DNA from: NVTR01 sp036479015
GTDB taxonomy: Bacteria > Pseudomonadota > Alphaproteobacteria > Rhodobacterales > Rhodobacteraceae
Length of the DNA: 63,363 bases
Direction of reading: 5' to 3'
Assembly: GCA_036479015.1 (NCBI GenBank)
Contig: JAZGFB010000008.1
Location: 1 to 63,363, forward strand
Of this stretch, positions 14,403 to 21,844 are shown piece after piece. Position numbers and translations under genes: made by a program. Position 1 is the stretch's first letter. Every line of letters begins with the position of its first letter. The notes under the pieces are model-generated. The model ran no database searches and was not told where the DNA came from. It saw only the letters and a list, made by a program, of their open reading frames with translations.

Positions 14403-15365
14403 TTATCCCAGCGCGCTGTCTATCCCGATACAGGCCGTAACCAAGCCCTTGACCGCATCAACAGATTTATCAAACATCGCCTGTTCAGCTTTGTTCAGCT
14501 TGATATTGACCACACGTTCAATGCCACCGGCACCGATGACTGTTGGCGCGCCAACATACATGCCCTTAAGGCCCAGGGCACCATCAACCCATGCCGCACA
14601 GGGCAGCAGGCGTTTTTGGTCTTTCAGATAGCTTTCAGCCATTTCAATGGCCGATGTGGCCGGGGCGTAAAACGCCGAACCGGTTTTCAGCAGGCCAACG
14701 ATTTCTGCGCCACCATCGCGGGTGCGTTGCACGATCGCGTCCAGCTTTTCCTGTGTGGTCCAGCCCATATCCACCAGGTCGGGCAGTGGAATACCGCCAA
14801 CCGTAGAATAGCGCGTCAGGGGCACCATGGTATCGCCGTGGCCGCCCAACACAAAGGCGGTGACGTCGCGCATGGACACGCCAAATTCAAGGCTTAGGAA
14901 ATGGCGGAAACGGGCGCTGTCCAGCACACCGGCCATGCCAACGACCATATTATGGGGCAGGCCGGAATATTCGCGCAGGGCCCAGACCATGGCGTCCAGT
15001 GGGTTGGTGATACAGATCACAAAGGCGTTTGGCGCGTGCTTTTTGATGCCTTCGCCAACGGATTTCATGACTTTTAGGTTGATGCCCAGCAGGTCATCGC
15101 GGCTCATGCCCGGTTTGCGGGCGACCCCGGCTGTGACGATGCACACATCTGCGCCAGCTATGTCGGCGTAATCTGTGGTGCCGGACATGGCGGCGTCAAA
15201 TCGGGCCGAGGGGCCAGCTTCTGCGATATCAAGGGCTTTGCCCTGTGGCACGCCATCGGCGATGTCAAACATCACAACGTCGCCAAGTTCTTTCATTGCA
15301 GCAAGGTGGGCAAGGGTGCCACCGATTTGCCCTGAACCGATCAGGGCAATTTTTGGTCTGGCCAT
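14403..15365 (-). CDS. mdh: Malate dehydrogenase
   Basis: A 320-residue LDH-like malate dehydrogenase interconverting malate and oxaloacetate with NAD. Visible: NAD-binding IGSGQIGGTLAHLA at residues 9-22, Asp at the end of the second strand (VVMFDIADG), substrate Arg in VARKPGMSRDDLL (about 82-94), ITNPLDAMVWAL near 119, and catalytic His in VLGGHGDTMVPL near 175. Length is normal. It heads the minus-strand TCA cluster but is followed by a terminator. A CTGC-N3-GCAG motif, PhaR-like, lies 66 bp upstream of the start. The 240 bp to the next gene contain only this motif and AT-rich sequence. Confidence 0.98.
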   Translation of the reverse strand: MARPKIALIGSGQIGGTLAHLAAMKELGDVVMFDIADGVPQGKALDIAEAGPSARFDAAMSGTTDYADIAGADVCIVTAGVARKPGMSRDDLLGINLKVMKSVGEGIKKHAPNAFVICITNPLDAMVWALREYSGLPHNMVVGMAGVLDSARFRHFLSLEFGVSMRDVTAFVLGGHGDTMVPLTRYSTVGGIPLPDLVDMGWTTQEKLDAIVQRTRDGGAEIVGLLKTGSAFYAPATSAIEMAESYLKDQKRLLPCAAWVDGALGLKGMYVGAPTVIGAGGIERVVNIKLNKAEQAMFDKSVDAVKGLVTACIGIDSALG

Positions 15366-15430
15366 TTAAGGACTCCATCCAGTGTTAATCGCCGGATGAC
15401 TACCCATTTGATCTGCGAGTCGCAAGTCTG

Positions 15431-15441
15431 CTGCATTGCAG
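15431..15441. promoter_or_regulatory. CTGC-ATT-GCAG motif upstream of mdh (PhaR-like)
   Basis: Lies within a perfect 15-bp palindrome-with-centre, 15429-15443 (TGCTGCA-T-TGCAGCA), 66 bp before the mdh start. It resembles the TGC-rich sites described for PhaR of Rhodobacter and Paracoccus. A matching site is at 25460 and a near match at 61655 before phaR itself. Confidence 0.5.
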
Positions 15442-15605
15442 CATGTTTCAAGCCAGTGAAACCTGGGCTAAGGGCGGCATTAAAGGCTGGGGAAACAATG
15501 GGGTGGGGGAAACCCAGAGAGCAGAGTCAATTAGGTTAATATTGTTCGTAAAAATATGGGGTAAGCCGCCAATTTGAAGGGCTGCGTTGGTCTGGCATTG
15601 ATTGT

Positions 15606-15920
15606 TCAGGCGTCTTTGCCTGGAACTGTCGGTGCCTCGGCCAGGGTTTCAAATGATTGTCCCGCCGCCACGATGCAGGTTTGTCCGCTGGGCATGGTTA
15701 CGGTAATTGTCCAGCTGCCGGTTTGGATCGACGCATAGATTTCTACCACGGAATTATTTGCGCCAAGCCCCATGGATTGACGGCTTTCACCGTATTTTTC
15801 TGCCAAACGGGTGACAACGATGTCACGGCTGGCGCAGCGGTTTGATTGCGCAAAAGCGTGCTGAGTGGCCAAAAGCATGGCCCCAAGTCCTAAGGAGAGC
15901 GCGAGGAACTGTCGCTTCAT
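15606..15920 (-). CDS. Small exported hypothetical protein
   Basis: A 104-residue protein with a clear Sec signal peptide (MKRQFLALSLGLGAMLLATQHAFA, cleavage after AFA at about 24). The mature part of about 80 residues holds two Cys, one near the N-terminus (NRCASRDIV) and one in PSGQTCIVAAGQSF, well placed for a disulphide. The segment VTRLAEKYGESRQSMGL and the C-terminal block recur, as far as I remember, in small uncharacterised periplasmic proteins of Rhodobacterales. It stands alone between mdh and mcl2, transcribed away from mcl2. Function unknown. Confidence 0.8.
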   Translation of the reverse strand: MKRQFLALSLGLGAMLLATQHAFAQSNRCASRDIVVTRLAEKYGESRQSMGLGANNSVVEIYASIQTGSWTITVTMPSGQTCIVAAGQSFETLAEAPTVPGKDA

Positions 15921-16137
15921 TTTTGTATGCCTTTCTAATTGCGGGGCCGTGCCCGCAGTGGTCTTGCCTGATGGGGTAAATTTTGGCGCTTAACCCGCCA
16001 ATAATTGGTTAATCCAACGTGCGGGGTTGCCCCAATGGGCGCGGGATATGCCCAACATTTTTCTGCGCCGCGGCAATTGTCGATTGCGACATCGGGCGAT
16101 AGGGTGGACGTAAATGCGAACGATATCGGGAAGAATC

Positions 16138-16995
16138 ATGTCCTTAGCACTGCGGCCAGCGCGATCATTTTTGTATATTCCGGGCTCTAACGCGCGGGCG
16201 TTGGAAAAGGCGCGGGCGCTGCCGGTGGATGCGATCATTTTTGATCTAGAAGACGCGGTAACACCCGGTGAAAAAATCAATGCACGCGGGCAATTGCAGG
16301 CGGCATTGGCCGCTGGCGACTATGGTACACGCCTATGCTTGGTGCGGGTTAACGGGCTGGATACCGACTGGGGGCGCGACGATATTCTGGCATTTGCAGA
16401 TGCCGATATCGACGGTATTTTGATCCCCAAGGTGGACAATGGTGCCGCGTTGGACGCGGTTGCGGCCCTGTGCCCCGGCATGGCGCTTTGGGCGATGATG
16501 GAAACCCCACGCGGTGTTTTGAATGCCGCTGAAATTGCCGATCACGGGCAAATGGCGGGCTTTATTTTGGGCACGAATGATCTCGCCAAAGATCTGAACA
16601 ACCGCAATCGGGCAGATCGGGAACCGCTGTTGAGCGCGTTGCAAATCTGTCTGTTGGCGGCGCGGGCTGCCGGGATTGTCTGTATTGATGGGGTTTATAA
16701 TGCCTTTAAGGATACCGTGGGTCTGGCCGCTGAATGTGAGCAGGGGCGTGACATGGGGTTTGACGGTAAAACCCTGATCCACCCGGCGCAGGTTGAAACG
16801 GCCAATGGGGTTTTTGGGCCCAGTGAAGATGAAATTGCGCTGGCGCGTCGCCAAATTGCGGCCTTTGATGTGGCCCGGGCCGAGGGCAAGGGGGTTGCGG
16901 TTGTTGATGGTCAGATCGTGGAAAACCTGCATATAGAGGCCGCACAGGCCGTATTGGCCAAACATAGGGCGATACGCGCCGCTGAGGGAGAATAA
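16138..16995 (+). CDS. mcl2: CitE-like (3S)-malyl-CoA thioesterase / malyl-CoA lyase homologue
   Basis: A 285-residue HpcH/HpaI aldolase-fold protein. It opens RPARSFLYIPGSNARALEKA, has IIFDLEDAV (metal-binding Glu/Asp, about 38-46), LVRVNGLDTDWGRDD near 72, and the Glu-containing MMETPRGVLNAAEIA near 126, plus HPAQVETANGVFGPS near 222. The length of about 285 aa fits the malyl-CoA thioesterase Mcl2 better than the longer malyl-CoA lyase Mcl1. Its linkage to mch strongly supports a role in the ethylmalonyl-CoA pathway, releasing malate. Thioesterase versus lyase activity cannot be settled by reading. I chose ATG 16138 after GGGAAG over ATG 16114. Confidence 0.85.
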   Translation: MSLALRPARSFLYIPGSNARALEKARALPVDAIIFDLEDAVTPGEKINARGQLQAALAAGDYGTRLCLVRVNGLDTDWGRDDILAFADADIDGILIPKVDNGAALDAVAALCPGMALWAMMETPRGVLNAAEIADHGQMAGFILGTNDLAKDLNNRNRADREPLLSALQICLLAARAAGIVCIDGVYNAFKDTVGLAAECEQGRDMGFDGKTLIHPAQVETANGVFGPSEDEIALARRQIAAFDVARAEGKGVAVVDGQIVENLHIEAAQAVLAKHRAIRAAEGE

Positions 16996-16996
16996 C

Positions 16997-17545
16997 ATGA
17001 CATTACTTATAGCCGGGCTGGTTCTGTGGACCGTGGCGCATTTTTTCAAACGGGTAACGCCGGGGGCGCGGGCGTCGATGGGCAATGCCGGTAAGGGCGT
17101 TATGGCGGTGCTGATATTGGCATCGGTGGTGATGATGGTCATCGGCTATCGCGCGGCACCGGTGGATGTGGTGTTTGAGGCGCCAAGCTGGGGCAAGCCG
17201 GTGAATAACATTCTGATGCTGGTGGCGGTGGCGCTGCTGGGTATGGGCAGCTCTAAGGGGCGGGCGCGGGCGTGGTTGCGCCACCCGATGTTGATCGGTG
17301 TGTTGGTATGGGCGGGGGCGCATATTCTGGTGAACGGTGATGTGGCGTCATTGGTATTGTTTGGCGGCATTGCCGCTTGGGCAGTGGTGAGCATGGTCCT
17401 GATCAACCGCGGCGAAGGCCCCTGGCAGCGCCCGGAACCTGGCCCTGCAAGTGGTGATGTGCGGTGGTTGGTGATCAGTGCTGTGGTGTTTGCAGTGATT
17501 GCAGGCATTCACATTTGGATCGGCCCGTCGCCGTTTGGGGCATAG
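16997..17545 (+). CDS. NnrU-family membrane protein
   Basis: A 182-residue inner-membrane protein with about five to six helices, matching the NnrU family (PF07298): TVAHFFKRVTPGARASMGNAGKG near residues 12-35, and HPMLIGVLVWAGAHILVNGDVASLVLFGG near 95-123. NnrU was named from nitric-oxide reductase clusters but is widespread away from denitrification, and its function is unresolved. It begins one base after the mcl2 stop and is followed after four bases by the DUF1737 gene, so it belongs to the mcl2-mch operon. No denitrification genes are in the window, which argues against a nitrogen-specific role here. Confidence 0.9.
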   Translation: MTLLIAGLVLWTVAHFFKRVTPGARASMGNAGKGVMAVLILASVVMMVIGYRAAPVDVVFEAPSWGKPVNNILMLVAVALLGMGSSKGRARAWLRHPMLIGVLVWAGAHILVNGDVASLVLFGGIAAWAVVSMVLINRGEGPWQRPEPGPASGDVRWLVISAVVFAVIAGIHIWIGPSPFGA

Positions 17546-17549
17546 GGCA

Positions 17550-17753
17550 ATGCAGGCATACCGGTTGCTGACGGGCGAAGACACGTCTGAGTTTTGCCAT
17601 AAGGTGAGCGCGGCCTTGTCCAAGGGTTGGGTGCTGTATGGTGATCCTGCCTACGGGTTTGATGCCAGTAGCGGTATGATGCGCTGTGCGCAGGCGGTCA
17701 CTAAGGATGTGGACGCCGTGTATTCACCAGAGATGAAATTGGGGCAGCTGTGA
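17550..17753 (+). CDS. DUF1737 small protein
   Basis: A 67-residue protein, MQAYRLLTGEDTSEFC to EMKLGQL, matching DUF1737: a short alpha/beta fold with KVSAALSKGWVLYGDPAYGFD at about 17-38. Function unknown. ATG 17550 lies four bases after the nnrU stop; a longer frame from 17499 overlaps nnrU and is unlikely. Its TGA overlaps the GTG start of mch (GTGA), indicating translational coupling. DUF1737 genes in relatives often neighbour nnrU, so the pair may work together. Confidence 0.88.
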   Translation: MQAYRLLTGEDTSEFCHKVSAALSKGWVLYGDPAYGFDASSGMMRCAQAVTKDVDAVYSPEMKLGQL

Positions 17754-18772
17754 AAACCAACCGGGGCCGCTTCTTTGAGGATTTCCGCGTCGGAGAGGCA
17801 ATAATTCACGCCGTTCCAAGGACCGTTGCCGAGGGGGAGCGCGCGCTTTATCACGCGCTGTACCCGGCGCGCCATGCGCTCACATCATCTGATATGTTTG
17901 CCGCAAGCTGTGGCTTTGAGGGCTCGCCGCTGGATGATCTGTTGGTATTTCATGTGGTGCTGGGCAAGACGGTTCCTGATATTTCGCTGAATGCAGTGGC
18001 CAACCTGGGGTATGCTGAAGGGCGCTGGCTCGCGCCGGTTTACCCCGGCGACACCCTGCGCGCGGTCAGTGAGATTATCGGACTGAAGCAAAATTCCAAC
18101 GGAAAAACCGGCATTGTCTGGCTGCGCACCACCGGTCTGAACCAGCGCGATGAGCCGGTGCTTAGCTATGTGCGTTGGGTGATGGTGCGCAAGCATGACC
18201 TGGCGGCGGATGCGCCCGAAACCGTGATACCGGAACTGGCCGGGACGGTTGGTGTTGATGATCTGGTTGTTCCCGAGGGTCTGGATTTTGCGGGCTATGA
18301 CTTTGATCTGGCCGGTGAAGCGCATCGCTGGGGGGATTATAAGGTTGGTGAGCAGATCGACCATGTGGACGGTGTCACCATCAGCGAGGCCGAGCATATG
18401 ATGGCCACCCGGCTGTGGCAAAACACGGCGCGGGTGCATTTTGATGTGACAGCGCGCCCGGATGGCACGCGCTTGATTTATGGCGGCCATATTATTTCTT
18501 TGGCGCGGGCGCTGAGCTTTAACGGGCTGGCCAATGCCCAGCTGATTGTTGGGCTGAACGCGGGCGCGCATGCCAACCCCTGCTTTGCCTGTGATACGGT
18601 GCGGGCCTGGTCCGAGGTTTTGGATATGGCCGATATGGGCAATGGTATCGGGGCGCTTCGCTTGCGGCTTGTGGCCACCAAGGGGGCCGCATTTGCGCTA
18701 CGCGGGGATGATGGCAAATACCTGCCAGAGGTGTTGCTTGATCTGGATTACTGGGTGCTGATGCCAATGTGA
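17750..18772 (+). CDS. mch: Mesaconyl-CoA (beta-methylmalyl-CoA) hydratase
   Basis: A 340-residue double-hotdog MaoC-type hydratase. Residues 1-150 and 185-335 form two hotdog halves. The N-terminus GRFFEDFRVGEAIIHAVPRTVAEG matches Mch of the ethylmalonyl-CoA pathway, as do the length (about 343 aa in Rhodobacter) and RWLAPVYPGDTLRAVSEI near 93. It interconverts mesaconyl-C1-CoA and beta-methylmalyl-CoA, the step before cleavage to glyoxylate and propionyl-CoA. It starts with GTG 17750, overlapping the DUF1737 stop. It is the last gene of mcl2-nnrU-DUF1737-mch. Confidence 0.93.
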   Translation: MKTNRGRFFEDFRVGEAIIHAVPRTVAEGERALYHALYPARHALTSSDMFAASCGFEGSPLDDLLVFHVVLGKTVPDISLNAVANLGYAEGRWLAPVYPGDTLRAVSEIIGLKQNSNGKTGIVWLRTTGLNQRDEPVLSYVRWVMVRKHDLAADAPETVIPELAGTVGVDDLVVPEGLDFAGYDFDLAGEAHRWGDYKVGEQIDHVDGVTISEAEHMMATRLWQNTARVHFDVTARPDGTRLIYGGHIISLARALSFNGLANAQLIVGLNAGAHANPCFACDTVRAWSEVLDMADMGNGIGALRLRLVATKGAAFALRGDDGKYLPEVLLDLDYWVLMPM

Positions 18773-18795
18773 TAGCGAACCATTGTGATCTGGTG

Positions 18796-18878
18796 GGGGC
18801 CCCTTTGGGGCCACGGGATTATCGGCGCCCCAAAGGGGCGCATGCCTTCGGCGAGGATATTTTTAAAAAGAAGAAGGG
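18796..18878. repeat. Dispersed hairpin-plus-GAGGATATTT repeat, copy 3
   Basis: GGGGCCCC-type hairpins, then GCCTTCGGC, then GCGAGGATATTTTTAAAAAG followed by AAGAAGGGC. It shares the tail and layout of the copy at 3433. It lies 24 bp after the mch stop and probably terminates that operon. Confidence 0.7.
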
Positions 18879-18892
18879 CGCGGCCTGTCTTT

Positions 18893-18904
18893 TTGTGATC
18901 ACAA
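18893..18904 (+). promoter_or_regulatory. TTGTGATCACAA operator, distal site upstream of sdhC
   Basis: A perfect 12-bp palindrome identical to that at the GntR gene start (2734-2745). It lies 283 bp upstream of sdhC, just behind the repeat. Confidence 0.6.
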
Positions 18905-19049
18905 TATTTTCAGCTTTGTTGTCACAACAGCAAGATTCGCCGCTAATGGCCGTTGGGGCGGTTAATATTACAGCCTGAGTCGCCATTTCGCCGGGTTGAT
19001 CTATCTGAGGTGGTAAAATCTCAGGTAGAGGCTGGGCTAATATCGCCTT

Positions 19050-19061
19050 ACGTGATCACAA
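19050..19061 (+). promoter_or_regulatory. ACGTGATCACAA operator, proximal site upstream of sdhC
   Basis: One base off the palindrome TTGTGATCACAA at each of two outer positions, with a perfect GTGATCAC core. It lies 126 bp before sdhC; the nearer sucC operator is at a comparable distance (109 bp) from its gene. Confidence 0.6.
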
Positions 19062-19186
19062 ATGAATATATTTTCCGCATTATTTCACATTTTGTAAGAC
19101 GTTAGCGCCATCGGCCTTGTAAAGCTGTGGCGCAGTTGCATAACACTTGGTTAAATTCTGCCGAACGGCGGTCGAAAGGACCAAAT

Positions 19187-19570
19187 ATGGTTGATGATAG
19201 TCGCACTAAACGCCCGCTTTCACCGCATCTGACGATTTATCGCCCGCAGCTGACATCGATCAGTTCGATCCTGACGCGGATCACTGGCAATGGGTTGTTG
19301 CTGGGGGCTGTTTTGGTGTCGGTCTGGTTCATGTCACTGGTGATATCACCGGCTTGTTTTGCGGCGGTGAACGGCTTTATGACCAGCTGGTTTGGCGATC
19401 TTATCATGACCGGGTCACTTTGGGCGCTGTGGTATCACCTGTTGGCCGGGATCAGGCACCTGATCTGGGACACCGGGCGCGGGCTGGAAATTGAAACCGC
19501 CGAAATGTTGGGCTGGGGCGTTATTGGCGGCTCAGTATTCCTGACAATTTTGACCATCGTGATCATATAG
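19187..19570 (+). CDS. sdhC: Succinate dehydrogenase, cytochrome b556 subunit
   Basis: A 127-residue membrane anchor of complex II with three helices (about 30-52, 63-85 and 104-126). The signature RPLSPHLTIYRPQLTSISSILTRITG at residues 9-34 is diagnostic, and the haem-ligand region is LWYHLLAGIRHLIWDTG near 82-98. It takes part in ubiquinone reduction and haem b binding. I chose ATG 19187, which follows GAAAGGA, over the upstream TTG/ATG options because homologues start MVDDSRTKRPLSPH-like. It is the first gene of sdhCDAB and lies behind two GTGATCAC operators. Confidence 0.97.
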   Translation: MVDDSRTKRPLSPHLTIYRPQLTSISSILTRITGNGLLLGAVLVSVWFMSLVISPACFAAVNGFMTSWFGDLIMTGSLWALWYHLLAGIRHLIWDTGRGLEIETAEMLGWGVIGGSVFLTILTIVII

Positions 19571-19580
19571 GGGGCCGGAC

Positions 19581-19952
19581 ATGTCATATTTAACTGATAG
19601 AAAACGCGCCACTGGAATGGGGTCGGCAAAAACCGGCACCGCGCACCATTGGGGCATGACGGTAAGTGCCTGCATGCTATTGGTGCTGGTGCCGCTGTTC
19701 ATCTTTACCTTTGGGTCGATGCTGGGCGAAGATCAGGCCACGGTTGTTGCCTATTACGCGCGGCCATTCCCGGCCATCATTGCCGCCACGACCATCATTA
19801 TCGGCATGCTGCATTTCAAGAACGGTGTGCAGATCATGATCGAAGATTACGTGCATGGGCTGGCCCGCAAAGTACTGATCATCGGGATGATCGGTGTCAG
19901 TTACGCCATTATGGCAACCGGGCTGTATGGCCTGGCAAAGATTGCGTTTTAA
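19581..19952 (+). CDS. sdhD: Succinate dehydrogenase, hydrophobic membrane anchor subunit
   Basis: A 123-residue protein with three helices (about 27-48, 57-76 and 93-120). HHWGMTVSACMLLVLVPLF and MLHFKNGVQIMIEDYVHG (haem and quinone-site region, about 76-93) are typical of alphaproteobacterial SdhD. Together with SdhC it anchors SdhAB and provides the haem and quinone site. It begins ten bases after the sdhC stop. Its TAA stop overlaps the AAGGAG ribosome binding site of sdhA. Confidence 0.96.
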   Translation: MSYLTDRKRATGMGSAKTGTAHHWGMTVSACMLLVLVPLFIFTFGSMLGEDQATVVAYYARPFPAIIAATTIIIGMLHFKNGVQIMIEDYVHGLARKVLIIGMIGVSYAIMATGLYGLAKIAF

Positions 19953-19966
19953 GGAGCTTTCGCAAA

Positions 19967-21772
19967 ATGGCGGCATATGAATACGAAACCCACGACTATG
20001 ATGTTGTGGTTATTGGGGCCGGTGGCGCCGGGCTGCGGGCAACGCTTGGTATGGCTGAACAGGGGCTGCGCACCGCCTGTGTAACCAAGGTATTTCCGAC
20101 CCGCTCCCACACCGTGGCAGCCCAGGGTGGCATTGCGGCCAGCCTGTCAAACATGGGCCCCGACAATTGGCAGTGGCATATGTATGACACTGTGAAAGGG
20201 TCGGATTGGTTGGGCGACATGGACGCCATGGAATACCTGACGCGCGAAGCCCCCAAAGCGGTTTATGAGCTGGAGCATTATGGGGTGCCGTTTTCGCGCA
20301 CCGAAGAAGGCAAGATTTACCAGCGCCCGTTTGGCGGCCACACCACCGAATTTGGCGAAGGCCCGCCGGTGCAACGCACCTGCGCCGCCGCTGATCGCAC
20401 CGGGCATGCGATGTTGCACACGCTCTATGGGCAAAGCCTGAAGCATAACGCTGAATTTTACATTGAATATTTCGCCATTGATCTGATCATGGCCGAAGAT
20501 GGCACCTGTCAGGGTGTGGTCTGCTGGAAGCTGGACGATGGCACGATCCATGTGTTCAACGCCAAAATGACCGTGCTGGCCACGGGCGGCTACGGGCGTG
20601 CCTATTTTAGTGCCACATCGGCCCATACCTGCACCGGTGATGGTGGTGGTATGGTGGCGCGTGCCGGGTTGGCGCTGCAGGATATGGAATTTGTGCAATT
20701 TCACCCCACCGGGATATATGGTGCTGGCACGCTGATCACCGAAGGCGCGCGCGGTGAAGGTGGCTATTTGACCAATTCCGAGGGCGAGCGGTTCATGGAA
20801 CGCTACGCCCCGACATATAAAGACCTGGCCAGCCGTGATGTGGTGTCACGCTGCATGACCATGGAAATCCGCGAAGGCCGCGGCGTGGGGCCCAACAAGG
20901 ACCATATCCACCTGAACCTTAGCCATTTGCCGCCCGAAACCCTGGCGTTGCGTCTGCCCGGTATCTCTGAAAGCGCCAAAATATTTGCCGGTGTTGATCT
21001 GACCCGTGAACCCATTCCGGTGCTGCCGACGGTGCATTACAACATGGGCGGCATCCCGACGAATTACTGGGGCCAGGTGTTGAACCCGACCGCTAAGGAC
21101 CATGATGCCATATCGCCGGGGCTTATGGCTGTTGGGGAAGCAGGCTGTGCGTCTGTGCATGGGGCCAACCGGCTGGGGTCAAACAGCCTGATTGATCTGG
21201 TGGTGTTCGGGCGGGCAGCTGCGATTAAGGCCGGGGAAATTGTTGATCCGGCGTCAGCCAATCAGACACTGAACACAGCGTCGATTGAGGCGGCCCTTGA
21301 TCGTTTTGACGGGCTGCGTAATGCGTCAGGTGCTGTGCCGACGGCCGATCTGCGCCTTGAGATGCAAAAAACCATGCAGGCAGACGCCGCCGTTTTCCGC
21401 ACCGATAAAACCCTGGCCGAAGGGGTTGCGAAAATGGCCACTGTGGCCGCCAAACTGGACGATATTTCGGTGACTGACCGATCCCTGGTCTGGAACAGTG
21501 ATCTGATGGAAACGCTAGAACTGACCAACCTGATGCCAAGTGCACTGGCCACGATTGTAAGCGCTGAAGCACGCCGCGAAAGCCGGGGCGCCCATGCGCA
21601 CGAAGATTACCCGGATCGCGATGATAAGAACTGGCGCAAGCACACATTGGCCAAGGTGAGCGGGACCAAAGTGAAATTGTCCTACCGTGATGTGCATCTG
21701 AAACCGCTGACCACAGAGGCTGAGGGTGGCATTGATCTAAAGAAGATCGCGCCGAAGAAGCGGGTGTATTGA
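19967..21772 (+). CDS. sdhA: Succinate dehydrogenase flavoprotein subunit
   Basis: A 601-residue flavoprotein that oxidises succinate to fumarate. Visible: FAD-binding VVVIGAGGAGLRATLGMAEQG at about 13-33, covalent FAD His48 in FPTRSHTVAAQGG, substrate-loop HTCTGDGGGMV near 222, FVQFHPTGIYG near 242, and REGRGVGPNKDHIHLNLSHL near 302. Length matches the usual 600. An in-frame extension upstream to 19649 overlaps sdhD and is not real; ATG 19967 has AAGGAG nine to fourteen bases ahead. After the stop there is a 72-bp gap before sdhB. Confidence 0.98.
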   Translation: MAAYEYETHDYDVVVIGAGGAGLRATLGMAEQGLRTACVTKVFPTRSHTVAAQGGIAASLSNMGPDNWQWHMYDTVKGSDWLGDMDAMEYLTREAPKAVYELEHYGVPFSRTEEGKIYQRPFGGHTTEFGEGPPVQRTCAAADRTGHAMLHTLYGQSLKHNAEFYIEYFAIDLIMAEDGTCQGVVCWKLDDGTIHVFNAKMTVLATGGYGRAYFSATSAHTCTGDGGGMVARAGLALQDMEFVQFHPTGIYGAGTLITEGARGEGGYLTNSEGERFMERYAPTYKDLASRDVVSRCMTMEIREGRGVGPNKDHIHLNLSHLPPETLALRLPGISESAKIFAGVDLTREPIPVLPTVHYNMGGIPTNYWGQVLNPTAKDHDAISPGLMAVGEAGCASVHGANRLGSNSLIDLVVFGRAAAIKAGEIVDPASANQTLNTASIEAALDRFDGLRNASGAVPTADLRLEMQKTMQADAAVFRTDKTLAEGVAKMATVAAKLDDISVTDRSLVWNSDLMETLELTNLMPSALATIVSAEARRESRGAHAHEDYPDRDDKNWRKHTLAKVSGTKVKLSYRDVHLKPLTTEAEGGIDLKKIAPKKRVY

Positions 21773-21844
21773 TGATGTTTCAAAAAGCTGTCGCAACCCT
21801 GCCGGTGCCACCCAATTTAACGCTTAAAAGAAAGGCGTCAGCAA

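Larger units (their letters stand above)
18773..19186 (+). other. 414-bp regulatory gap between mch and sdhC
   Basis: In order it holds the third dispersed hairpin repeat (18796-18878), a perfect TTGTGATCACAA (18893-18904), a degenerate relative TTGTTGTCACAA (18916-18927), an inverted repeat CTATCTGAG/CTCAGGTAG (19001-19009 with 19020-19028, one mismatch), a near-perfect operator at 19050-19061, and an AT-rich stretch that probably contains the sdh promoter. I see no gene in it. Confidence 0.8.

Noticed and set aside
19649..19966. Long N-terminal extension of sdhA overlapping sdhD
   Set aside because: The extension translates sdhD in another frame. A standard ATG with AAGGAG exists at 19967 and matches the family start.
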